This document shows positions 9,265 to 17,318 of a stretch of DNA of 64,000 nt, piece by piece; position 1 is the first letter of the stretch, and each line of letters starts with the position of its first letter. The notes beneath the pieces were generated by a model. It ran no database searches and was not told where the DNA came from. It saw nothing but the letters and a program-made list of their open reading frames with translations. Source of the DNA: Terriglobia bacterium (lineage in GTDB: Bacteria > Acidobacteriota > Terriglobia > Versatilivoradales > Versatilivoraceae); assembly GCA_022452285.1 (NCBI GenBank), contig JAKUNG010000017.1:34452-98451 (forward strand), written 5' to 3'. Position numbers and translations under genes: made by a program.

Positions 9265-10416
9265 TTAGTTATTTTCAGGTGGTGAAACAATACGGATCCA
9301 GTGGTCAGCAAACTCAGAATGAGTCATGAAACCTGTTTCCTGGGGCATGTGGCATCGTACACAGTCATTTGTTGATTGAGGACAGGGACTAGCTAAGGAA
9401 TCCATACCGCTATGACAGCTAAGGCAGTTTTGGTCGAAAGAAAGCGATAAATTTTCGTGTACGTTATGGCAAGTTGTACATTTTAATTTTCCACCACTTT
9501 CATTGTAACAGCGGCTAAGTACTAATCGCTTAGCAGGGAAACGGACACTATGTTTTTGGGCCATAGCGTGATCTAAAGCACGCAAGTCTGCTCCGCCAGG
9601 AGGAGTTCCATGACAGGTACCACAAAAATACACTTGTTCAAGAGAACCTAAATTTCCAGGGCTTGTAATCGTCCCACTGGGATCTTTTTGGCCTTGGGTC
9701 ATAAGTTGAATGTGTTGTTGACCCGGTCCATGACACCGTTCACAATTAACACCAGCATCAGCAACCTTGATGATTTCAGGGGAATGATTCGTATTTCGAG
9801 TCATATGACATTTTAAGCAATGCTCTGTTTCAGCCGGATTCATCCAACCAGCTAGGGCATCATAAACGTCGACTGGTTTTTTTTCGAGACCAGTAGTGAT
9901 ATCAAGTTTATTGATTTTTTGATACCAACTTACACGACTTTGACCAAAGTCTCCTTTTTCGCTTTTACCTACAAAAGTGATTCCCTTTCTTCCCGCTCCT
10001 AATCCCCAGAGTAATTCCAGTTTTTCCACGACAGATCCTTTTGAAGCTATCAAATCAACTTTGGGTAGCTGAGAGTTAGATTTTTCTAAACGATATTTTG
10101 TTCCACTAGTTTCATCAAAATATTCAATGGGAAGTGAGTTCATCAAATCAGTGATTTCGTGAATGCGAACCATAGTATGAGCATGGTGACTATTCAGTTG
10201 GGAAGCTGTTATCTCTCCATGACAAGCACCACATTTTTCTGAGCCAACAAAGTCTGAATTAGAATCAGAAGGTTGCGACATGAAGATATTGGTTATCAAG
10301 CTTATAGCAACCACAATGAGAACCAGCGGCAAAGTATCTTTCCACAGGAATTTTAGAGTGCTAAATTTAGCTGCTGGTTTTGTTTTTGAGATTAATTTTA
10401 AGAGGTATTGAGCCAT
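9265..10416 (-). CDS. Heptaheme c-type cytochrome (paralogue of 4895-6040)
   Basis: A protein of 383 residues from the ATG at 10416 (388 from TTG at 10431). An N-terminal transmembrane helix (LPLVLIVVAISLITNIFM) anchors it, with the bulk on the periplasmic side. It has seven CXXCH motifs: CGACH, CLKCH, CERCH, CGTCH, CTTCH, CLSCH and CVRCH. The heme-free domain contains LLWGLGAGRKGITFVG and the C-terminus contains FMTHSEFADHWIRI, as in the paralogue. I prefer the ATG because AGGG lies about six bases upstream and the TTG falls inside a homopolymer. A poly-T tract lies just upstream (see 10430-10443). It stands alone on the minus strand between two TPR genes. Confidence 0.9.
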   Translation of the reverse strand: MAQYLLKLISKTKPAAKFSTLKFLWKDTLPLVLIVVAISLITNIFMSQPSDSNSDFVGSEKCGACHGEITASQLNSHHAHTMVRIHEITDLMNSLPIEYFDETSGTKYRLEKSNSQLPKVDLIASKGSVVEKLELLWGLGAGRKGITFVGKSEKGDFGQSRVSWYQKINKLDITTGLEKKPVDVYDALAGWMNPAETEHCLKCHMTRNTNHSPEIIKVADAGVNCERCHGPGQQHIQLMTQGQKDPSGTITSPGNLGSLEQVYFCGTCHGTPPGGADLRALDHAMAQKHSVRFPAKRLVLSRCYNESGGKLKCTTCHNVHENLSLSFDQNCLSCHSGMDSLASPCPQSTNDCVRCHMPQETGFMTHSEFADHWIRIVSPPENN

Positions 10417-10429
10417 TAGAGCCCTAATC

Positions 10430-10443
10430 AAAAAAAAAAAAAA
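10430..10443. repeat. A14 homopolymer tract upstream of a cytochrome start
   Basis: Fourteen consecutive A on the plus strand, read as T14 in the transcript direction of the heptaheme cytochrome, 14 bases before its ATG and just upstream of the ribosome-binding region. It is the longest homopolymer I noticed in the window. Such tracts can change length by slippage. Confidence 0.9.
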
Positions 10444-10626
10444 TTCGAGAATAGTTTAAGCTACGTGGAATCATGGTCAGTACGAGACTTTTTGTCAACG
10501 AAATCTTAGTTGCATCGAGAGGATTATCCCATTAAAGTAATTTGGGCAGAATGTTGTAAAGAGAGATGGATTTTCTTGTTAGCTTTTGCTTAGGACAGTT
10601 TTATTAAACTTTGCAGAAAGGGATCA

Positions 10627-11688
10627 ATGGATTCAAAAAGCAAATGCCTTAAAGATCATTCCTTTAATCCAACCTTCAAGGGATTTCGAAGAATTGAAGT
10701 AATATTTTTTTTGTTTGTCTGGCTTTTTTGTTTTGTAATTCAAGTCGGGGCAGAATCTCTTCAATATCAAGAGGCCCGGGAAAGATTCGAAAAGGGGGAA
10801 TTCTTATTGGCAATGCTGGCTGCGCAAAAAGCGGTTGAAGAGAGTAGTGAAAATGCTGCATATCGTCATTTATATGGAGCCATCCTGCTAGAACTTAAAC
10901 AGCATTCCGAAGGAGAAATTAATCTTCGAAAAGCAGTAGAATTAGATCCAGACAGCGCTGAATTTCTATACACCCTAGCTGACCTGTTGATTACTCAAAA
11001 AAGTGATGTTGCAATTATGAAAGAACTCCGGACTGGCATTGGACAACCCCGGTTTGGAAATGTTGATCAAGAGGGTGTCGAGCTATTAAAACGGGCTATA
11101 AAATTGAATCCAGAGCACTTTAAGGCTCGTCATCGTCTCGGTAGGGCATATACTGATTTAAACCGACATGATTTGGCACTAGAACAATTTCAAGCAATTG
11201 CTGATAAGAATCCCCGGTATCCTTGGATTCATTCTTCTCTCGCTGTAATTTACATAGATGAGGGTTCTGTCGAGGAAGCTATTAAGTCATTAAAAAAGGA
11301 AATAGAACTCTATCCAGAACACCACTCAGCACGCCTTGAACTAGGAGAGGTCCTTCTTAAGTTTGGCGATTCAGAGCAAGCCTTAAAAGAATTGCTAGCA
11401 GTTAAGGAGGAGGCATTATTTTCTAAAGACAAACCAGCTCTTTACTTAAGTCTTTCAAAAGCCTATCGTGATATAGGAAAGCTGGAGAAAGCTCTAACAC
11501 TTTTGAAACAATCTATTGCGCTGGATGGGAATGTTCCTAATGCTTATTATCTTGGATCACAAATCTATCAGCAAATGGGTAAGCCGGAGTTAGCCCGTCA
11601 GCAGATGGTAACGTTTCAGAAGGTTTACCGTGAAGAACGTCAGAAAAAATTGGGTTTTATGGATGATCAACCTAGCAGTCGAAAATAA
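10627..11688 (+). CDS. Secreted TPR-repeat protein (paralogue 4 of 4)
   Basis: A 353-residue TPR protein from an ATG preceded by AAAGGG. The hydrophobic stretch VIFFLFVWLFCFVIQVGA, after about 25 polar residues, is a signal peptide or anchor. TPR units follow to residue ~330, starting with FLLAMLAAQKAVEESSENA; the usual insert lies around residues 120-145, and the tail is basic. Unlike paralogues 1 to 3 it has no adjacent co-directional CRTAC1 or cytochrome gene; its nearest neighbours are the divergent heptaheme cytochrome upstream and the GWxTD gene downstream. A fourth copy in 11.7 kb indicates repeated local duplication. Confidence 0.88.
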   Translation: MDSKSKCLKDHSFNPTFKGFRRIEVIFFLFVWLFCFVIQVGAESLQYQEARERFEKGEFLLAMLAAQKAVEESSENAAYRHLYGAILLELKQHSEGEINLRKAVELDPDSAEFLYTLADLLITQKSDVAIMKELRTGIGQPRFGNVDQEGVELLKRAIKLNPEHFKARHRLGRAYTDLNRHDLALEQFQAIADKNPRYPWIHSSLAVIYIDEGSVEEAIKSLKKEIELYPEHHSARLELGEVLLKFGDSEQALKELLAVKEEALFSKDKPALYLSLSKAYRDIGKLEKALTLLKQSIALDGNVPNAYYLGSQIYQQMGKPELARQQMVTFQKVYREERQKKLGFMDDQPSSRK

Positions 11689-11694
11689 TTATTT

Positions 11695-11714
11695 GAGGAA
11701 CCAGGAGGAACCAG
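11695..11714 (+). repeat. 10-bp tandem duplication GAGGAACCAG x2
   Basis: Two perfect adjacent copies of GAGGAACCAG directly after the TPR gene stop codon. The second copy's ACCAG can pair with CTGGT at 11731-11735, followed by a T-rich stretch; as a terminator this would be weak because the loop is long. Confidence 0.8.
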
Positions 11715-11816
11715 TTATTGATATTGTCTTCTGGTAATTTTTATTTTTCTAGGTCTTAGCATTAAAAATATGCGAGAATAAGGTTAATATTTTTAAATCA
11801 TTTTCTTGATGTTTAT

Positions 11817-11840
11817 CTTGGTGAAACCGAATTCACCGAG
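11817..11840 (+). promoter_or_regulatory. Leader hairpin just upstream of the GWxTD gene
   Basis: CTTGGTGAA and TTCACCGAG form a nine-pair stem (one G-U) with loop ACCGAA. It lies 20 bases before the start codon and is followed by AGGAATTCCT, a 10-bp palindrome that covers the GGAGG ribosome-binding site. The arrangement could control translation or end upstream transcription; the T-run after the hairpin is short, so a terminator is less likely. Confidence 0.35.
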
Positions 11841-11860
11841 AGTTTTGGAGGAATTCCTAA

Positions 11861-13489
11861 ATGCAAAATCGAAAGGCCAAATTAAAGGGCTTAATAACGG
11901 TTTTCGGTTTATTGATAGTGATGGTGGGTGTAGGTTTTTCTCCCGTGCTAGCTAAGAAAAAAAGAGATAAAGAAAGGGAAAAGTCTCTGCGGCTAGAAAC
12001 CCAGGACAAGTATCTCAAGAAATGGTTAAAGCAAGATGTTAAGTTTATTATAACTCCTGACGAGAGGAAAGCATTTGAACAATTAAGTAGTGATGATGAA
12101 CGCTACGAGTTTATTGAACAATTTTGGTTAAGAAGGGATCCAACTCCAGACACATTAGTTAATGAAACACGTGACGAGCACTATCGGCGAATTGCCTATG
12201 CTAATGAACGATTTACTTCGGGTAAGCCTGGTTGGAAGACGGATCGTGGAATCATGTATATTATGTATGGACCACCAGATACGATTGAAACAAATATGGG
12301 TGGGGAAATGCCTCGAAATCAAGGTCAGGGTGCGATGTATACTGTAGGGGGAGGAGCAGGCACTTATCCTCATATTTATTGGCGGTATCGCCACATTGCC
12401 GGGGCTGATTTAGGTAACGAAGTTGTCGTTGAGTTTGTTGATAAAACTCACACCGGCGAATTCCGAATTGCCCGGGATCCATTTGAGAAAGATGCTTTAA
12501 AGCACACGCCCTTTTATGACATGGACGCCTTGAATAAAATGGGTATCGGACCTCCAGGCACTAGATTAGCATCTGGTTTGTTGTTAGACGACTATCAACA
12601 GATGCAAAACTATAGAAACCAGACTTTAGCTGCTTTGAGTCAACCTCCTGAAATTAGATTTAAGGATTTGGAGCATCTCGTCGAGACCAAACTTTCTTAT
12701 AATCTTTTCCCTTTTGAATTTCGGACTGATTTTTTAAAAATTACTGACGATACAGTATTAACAGCGATTACTGTAGCTACACAAAACAAAGATATGACTT
12801 TTGAACAAGAAGCTGGTGTACATAGATCGTCAGTCAACGTTTTTGGTCGAATTACCACAATTACCGGAAGAAGAGTACATACTTTTGAGGAGCCAATTCG
12901 ACAGGTGGTTCCGAATTCTTTATACAAGCAATCGATGGAAAGGACTTCCTTGTATCAAACCACTGTTCCATTGCGCTCCGGTGTATACAAGGTTGAATTA
13001 GTCCTGAAAGACTTGAATAGTGGTAATGTTGGGACGATTTATCGGAGTATTCGAGTGCCTAAATTTCCGGAAGACCAGTTATCTACCAGTAGTATTATCT
13101 TGGCAGATAAGATTGAAGGCTTACCTATTTATCAAGCATCTGCTGGTCCTTTTATTTTAGGTGGTGCAAAGGTTCTTCCCAATGTAACGGAAACATTTCA
13201 TCGAGCTGACCCAATGGGGATTTATGTTCAAGTCTATAATCTTTCATTAGACAAAAATACCCAAAAGCCTTCAGCAACGATTGAATACATTTTAAAAAAG
13301 GGCAATCAAGAAATGCGCCGGTATAAAGAGGCTAGTGATACCTTATCGGGTCCGACAAAACAGATTACACTGCAAAAACTTTTTCCACTAAACAATCTAC
13401 AACCAGGAAGGTACAGTCTAGTCGTTAATGTCACCGACAATCTATCCGCCAAAACAATTGCTCCTACTGCTAGATTCACAGTGCAGTGA
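11861..13489 (+). CDS. GWxTD domain-containing secreted protein
   Basis: A 542-residue protein with a signal peptide (residues 8-31, ending PVLA-K). The diagnostic GWKTD is at residues 124-128, followed by RGIMYIMYGPPD and preceded by the helical FIEQFWLRRDPTP segment, the layout of the GWxTD family described mainly from Acidobacteria and Bacteroidetes. The C-terminal half is beta-rich (sandwich-like domains such as SGVYKVELVLKDL and LQPGRYSLVVNVTD). The function of the family is unknown. The start has GGAGG nine bases upstream. It is followed 189 bases later by a co-directional VWFA-related gene with a similar beta-sandwich stretch, and the two are probably functionally linked. Confidence 0.9.
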   Translation: MQNRKAKLKGLITVFGLLIVMVGVGFSPVLAKKKRDKEREKSLRLETQDKYLKKWLKQDVKFIITPDERKAFEQLSSDDERYEFIEQFWLRRDPTPDTLVNETRDEHYRRIAYANERFTSGKPGWKTDRGIMYIMYGPPDTIETNMGGEMPRNQGQGAMYTVGGGAGTYPHIYWRYRHIAGADLGNEVVVEFVDKTHTGEFRIARDPFEKDALKHTPFYDMDALNKMGIGPPGTRLASGLLLDDYQQMQNYRNQTLAALSQPPEIRFKDLEHLVETKLSYNLFPFEFRTDFLKITDDTVLTAITVATQNKDMTFEQEAGVHRSSVNVFGRITTITGRRVHTFEEPIRQVVPNSLYKQSMERTSLYQTTVPLRSGVYKVELVLKDLNSGNVGTIYRSIRVPKFPEDQLSTSSIILADKIEGLPIYQASAGPFILGGAKVLPNVTETFHRADPMGIYVQVYNLSLDKNTQKPSATIEYILKKGNQEMRRYKEASDTLSGPTKQITLQKLFPLNNLQPGRYSLVVNVTDNLSAKTIAPTARFTVQ

Positions 13490-13678
13490 CGTTTATTGTT
13501 CCTCATAACACTAGAAAATAATTTGTACTTTTTCTTAAGATTTTCTGGGAGTTTAGCTGCTTTCAGCACTACTGGTATTATCCTGGTTAGGGCTGTTAGT
13601 CAATTTCGTAGTTACCTTTTAAATAATTTTACCTCTTAGTAATTCTGGAATTGTTCAAGTTTTAAGGGGATAGCTATT

Positions 13679-16600
13679 ATGCATGTTTCGTTTCGTTGGT
13701 TCTATGTTTTTTGGCTAATACTTCTACCTCTGCAGATTTTTGGGCAGTTAGGGGTGGAAGATTCTTCTGAAAGTAATCTGGATTCTGAATTTACCTTTAG
13801 GGTGCCGGTTGATGTAGTTGTTGTTAATACTATTGTTACCGATCAAAAAGGTCACCCTGTAACAGATTTAACAGCTGAAGATTTTTCTATTGAAGAAGAT
13901 GGTCGTCCTCAAACTATTCAAACATTTGTACGTGAGTCCTATAAATCTATTCAGGTTTCTTCCCGTATTCCTAATTCAGAGGAGAATGCGATTGTTGAAA
14001 AGCCGGCAACAAAAAAACAAAGGTTTTCGGCGAATCGTCCTCGTTTCCTTAGTTTAGTGATCGATGATGTTACTTCTCCGTCAAATGGTGATTTATATCA
14101 GACAGTGAAAGCTGTGAAAAAGTTTTTAACTGAAAATTTAGAATCTGAGGATCAGGTTTCTATATTGGCTGCCTCAGGACGGTTTCAGCTTTCTTTCACT
14201 AAGGATCAAGATCGTTTATCAGAAGCTGTTGAAATGCTTCCCCATAAGTTAAATCGGCAACGAGTATCTAGACCAGATTGTCCTAATATCACTGATCTTC
14301 AAGCCCAGAGAATTTTTAACAATACGGATCCTTTGGCTTTAGAAGTGGCCATTTCAGAAAGTATTCTTTGCGGAGAAACTTCAATCGGGGGTGCATCAGG
14401 CATGCTTTCCGGTGCCAGCGATGGAGGTTCTCCATTCATGAGAAATGCTAATTTTTCGACTTTGGGGATTAGTGAATCGACTACTCTGGGTCAAGTGAAT
14501 GCTGAGCGATCAGTGAGATTTCATGCTAGTCGGATTCACCAGCAGAATCGGAATGCTAGAGAAAAACTACTGAGGGTGTTAGGCAATCACCTTCGTTCTC
14601 TGGGGCATTTTGATGGTAGAAAAACAGCGGTCTTATTTTCAGGAGGTTTCCTTTCCAGAGAACTTCGTTTTGAAATCCAGAAAGTAATAGATTCAGCATT
14701 GCGTTCGGGTGTCATCCTTAACACCATTGATATGCGAGGTCTTTACACGGTTTCTTATCAAGCTAGCGAAGGGTCTGCAATTATGGCTAGTTCAGACTAT
14801 CTACGGCCAAAATTGGGAATGTTACAGGAGGATATGCAACAAAAAAGTTTGCCTTTAGCAGAAATAGCTCATGAGACGGGTGGAGTTTTTTTCCGCAACA
14901 GTAATAATCTTTTTCAGGGACTGAAAGAGATTACTGAGGCCCAATCGTTCTACTATGTTTTAACCTATGCTGCTCCAGATAATAAGCCCGATGGGAAATT
15001 TCATAAGATTAAAGTTACGGTTGATCGACCAGGTTTGAAGATTACACACCGAAAAGGATATTTTGCGCCAAAACAAAAACAAGGCTTTAGTGCTCTTAAG
15101 AAAAAAGAGATTGTGGAGGCACTTAGAGCTCCAGGCAATCTTAATGAGATTCCAGTTAAACTGTCATACAATTATTACTCAACCAAGCCGGACACCTTCC
15201 AGCTGGATGTTTATACTAGTGTTGACTTTAAAGGGTTACCTTTTTTAGATGAAAAACAATTCCGGACCAATCTTATTCATTTGGTCCTAGTGGTTTTTAA
15301 CGAAAAAAATCGGTATGTGGGGGGGCAGGACAAAGCGCTTGATATGAAATTAGGAGAGCTGGGATACCAGTCTCTCCTAAAACATGGGTTGACTTCCAAA
15401 GTTACGCTGACGGTGCCACCGGGTCGTTACAAGCTTAAAGCAGTCGTTCGTGAAAGTGTTGATTCTATTTTGGGATCGAGTAATGAAACCATTGAGATTT
15501 ATAGGCAAACCAAGAAGAAAAAACAAAAAAGAAAAGATCCTTTAATAGCAGCCCTTAGGTCACTGACCCCCATAAAACAACTTCCTCTGAAATTTCGGAC
15601 TTATTCTTTTAATGAAAACTCGAAGGAATCTAGAATAGTTCTGGCTATTAATGTTGATGATGCTGGTAGGGAAATTTCATCACATGACCGACTCAAAGTT
15701 GTAGGGGAGGTCCGAGCTGCGAATGGCGGTATTGCTTCCTTCTTTAGTGATTCAGTACAACTGACTCCTGATGGGGGAACAATAACATTTAATAACTATC
15801 TTAAGGTGGCTCCAGGCAATTATCTTCTTAAATTGGCCGTAATGGATCCTAGGGGAAATCTCGCTACGGCTAAAGAAAAGATTGTTATATCACAGCCTCA
15901 AACCGATGCTCTACTATTAGGTGATTTGTTACTTAGTCAAAAATTGATAGAGATTCCTGCTTCAATATTTAATCTTCAGGAAAGATTGACTGAGGAAATT
16001 GATCCCTTATCTCACAATGGTTTTCAAATTAAACCATCCGTAGATTATCGGTTTCATAGAAATGTTCCAGTCACTGTTTTCTACCGAACGAAATTTTTTG
16101 ATACTAATTCTCAGAGTGGTAAATTTGCTGCCCAGGTGTCAGTTGTAAATGAAAAAGGAAAAATAAGGGAATTTCCTGTTTTTCGACTAGAAAAGGGGAT
16201 TCGTCGAACCAATGATGAAAAGGCAGCTATTGCCTTTAAATTGCCTACAAGGCAATTGGCTCCAGGAAAATATCAGTTGGTAGTTGAGACAAAGGATCTT
16301 TCTACTGGACAGTCTTTTGTAGCTAGAGCCAAGGAGATTGAGATCTTACCCAGTGATGGGTCTCAAATGAGTCTCAATTATGGCGAAGTAACCGCCCAAA
16401 ATTTAGATTTGCCTGAACCTAGCAAGGAAAGCCGCAGAGAAAGTACTGATTACCTTGCTATAACCCAAGAAGAAGACTTAACTGCCCGGGTTCATCAGAT
16501 CGAAGCCTTTCTGCATAATTACCCTGATTCTGATCGAATGATTGGTCTACATAGGATGGCAGCTTTAATATACTGGCAGTTGCAAGATTTCAATAAAGTG

Positions 16601-17173
16601 ATAGAACATGGGGAAAATATCTTGACTTTTAATTCCTCAAATCCCCAGGCCTTAATGATTCTCGCTAGTGCTTATCATATTTTGGGTCAGCCATCTAAGG
16701 TTATTAGGTCTGCTTCAAAAGCCATTCGGAGTTTGAGAGGTCTTGATAAACCCGACTATCTTGAGGAAAATCGTTGGAAATCACAAATTGATGACCTTTT
16801 AGCCAGTAGTTATGCTTATATGGGCAGTGCTTATTTCTCGCAATACGAAATCGACAGGGTTAGACTTTCTCGTGATCCGGGGCTTACCCTAGATAAGGCT
16901 TATACATATTCAAGTCTGGCAGTTAAGTTAGACCCTAAATCTGATTTTGCCCAGTTCCATTTAGGACTTGTCTTTTGTGCCAGAAATAGCATTGATGAAG
17001 CTCTTCACTCTTTAGCGAGAGCCGTTGTTTTAAAAGGAGCCTTTTTAGATATCGCTAAGGAGAATTTGGAATCTGTCTACAAAAGTATTAATCAAGGTTC
17101 TTCAGATGGGTTGGGAGAACTACTAGAACAGGCTCGTATTGATTTGGCTAAAGAAAAACCTTCTTCCCTTTAA
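13679..17173 (+). CDS. VWFA-related (acidobacterial type) protein with C-terminal TPRs
   Basis: A 1164-residue exported protein. After a signal peptide (residues 1-22) comes VPVDVVVVNTIVTDQKGHPV...LTAEDFSIEEDGRPQTI, the N-terminal segment of the acidobacterial VWFA-related family. A von Willebrand A-like domain follows (about residues 120-430: FLSLVIDDVTSPSNG, TAVLFSGGF, GVILNTIDMRGLY, IAHETGGVFF). The middle (about 450-900) is a series of beta-sandwich domains resembling those of the upstream GWxTD protein. The C-terminal ~220 residues form TPR units (LDKAYTYSSLAVKLDPKSDF). The classical MIDAS DxSxS is not evident. AAGGGG precedes the ATG. Likely a periplasmic or surface protein-interaction factor. 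Confidence 0.9.
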   Translation: MHVSFRWFYVFWLILLPLQIFGQLGVEDSSESNLDSEFTFRVPVDVVVVNTIVTDQKGHPVTDLTAEDFSIEEDGRPQTIQTFVRESYKSIQVSSRIPNSEENAIVEKPATKKQRFSANRPRFLSLVIDDVTSPSNGDLYQTVKAVKKFLTENLESEDQVSILAASGRFQLSFTKDQDRLSEAVEMLPHKLNRQRVSRPDCPNITDLQAQRIFNNTDPLALEVAISESILCGETSIGGASGMLSGASDGGSPFMRNANFSTLGISESTTLGQVNAERSVRFHASRIHQQNRNAREKLLRVLGNHLRSLGHFDGRKTAVLFSGGFLSRELRFEIQKVIDSALRSGVILNTIDMRGLYTVSYQASEGSAIMASSDYLRPKLGMLQEDMQQKSLPLAEIAHETGGVFFRNSNNLFQGLKEITEAQSFYYVLTYAAPDNKPDGKFHKIKVTVDRPGLKITHRKGYFAPKQKQGFSALKKKEIVEALRAPGNLNEIPVKLSYNYYSTKPDTFQLDVYTSVDFKGLPFLDEKQFRTNLIHLVLVVFNEKNRYVGGQDKALDMKLGELGYQSLLKHGLTSKVTLTVPPGRYKLKAVVRESVDSILGSSNETIEIYRQTKKKKQKRKDPLIAALRSLTPIKQLPLKFRTYSFNENSKESRIVLAINVDDAGREISSHDRLKVVGEVRAANGGIASFFSDSVQLTPDGGTITFNNYLKVAPGNYLLKLAVMDPRGNLATAKEKIVISQPQTDALLLGDLLLSQKLIEIPASIFNLQERLTEEIDPLSHNGFQIKPSVDYRFHRNVPVTVFYRTKFFDTNSQSGKFAAQVSVVNEKGKIREFPVFRLEKGIRRTNDEKAAIAFKLPTRQLAPGKYQLVVETKDLSTGQSFVARAKEIEILPSDGSQMSLNYGEVTAQNLDLPEPSKESRRESTDYLAITQEEDLTARVHQIEAFLHNYPDSDRMIGLHRMAALIYWQLQDFNKVIEHGENILTFNSSNPQALMILASAYHILGQPSKVIRSASKAIRSLRGLDKPDYLEENRWKSQIDDLLASSYAYMGSAYFSQYEIDRVRLSRDPGLTLDKAYTYSSLAVKLDPKSDFAQFHLGLVFCARNSIDEALHSLARAVVLKGAFLDIAKENLESVYKSINQGSSDGLGELLEQARIDLAKEKPSSL

Positions 17174-17318
17174 AACATTCTTCCAGCTTAGTTTAAGCAT
17201 CAGTCTATGAATTTTAAAAGCTTAATATTCTGCTGGATTCGAGGAGTGAGGTATATGGGGTTTTAACGGGATGTTTTAAGATTTACAAGGGAGGGATTGT
17301 GATCTGTAACTGGACAGT

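Noticed and set aside
12155..12482. Several antisense and alternate-frame ORFs inside the GWxTD gene
   Set aside because: They have no ribosome-binding site or recognisable domain and are explained by the sense frame.
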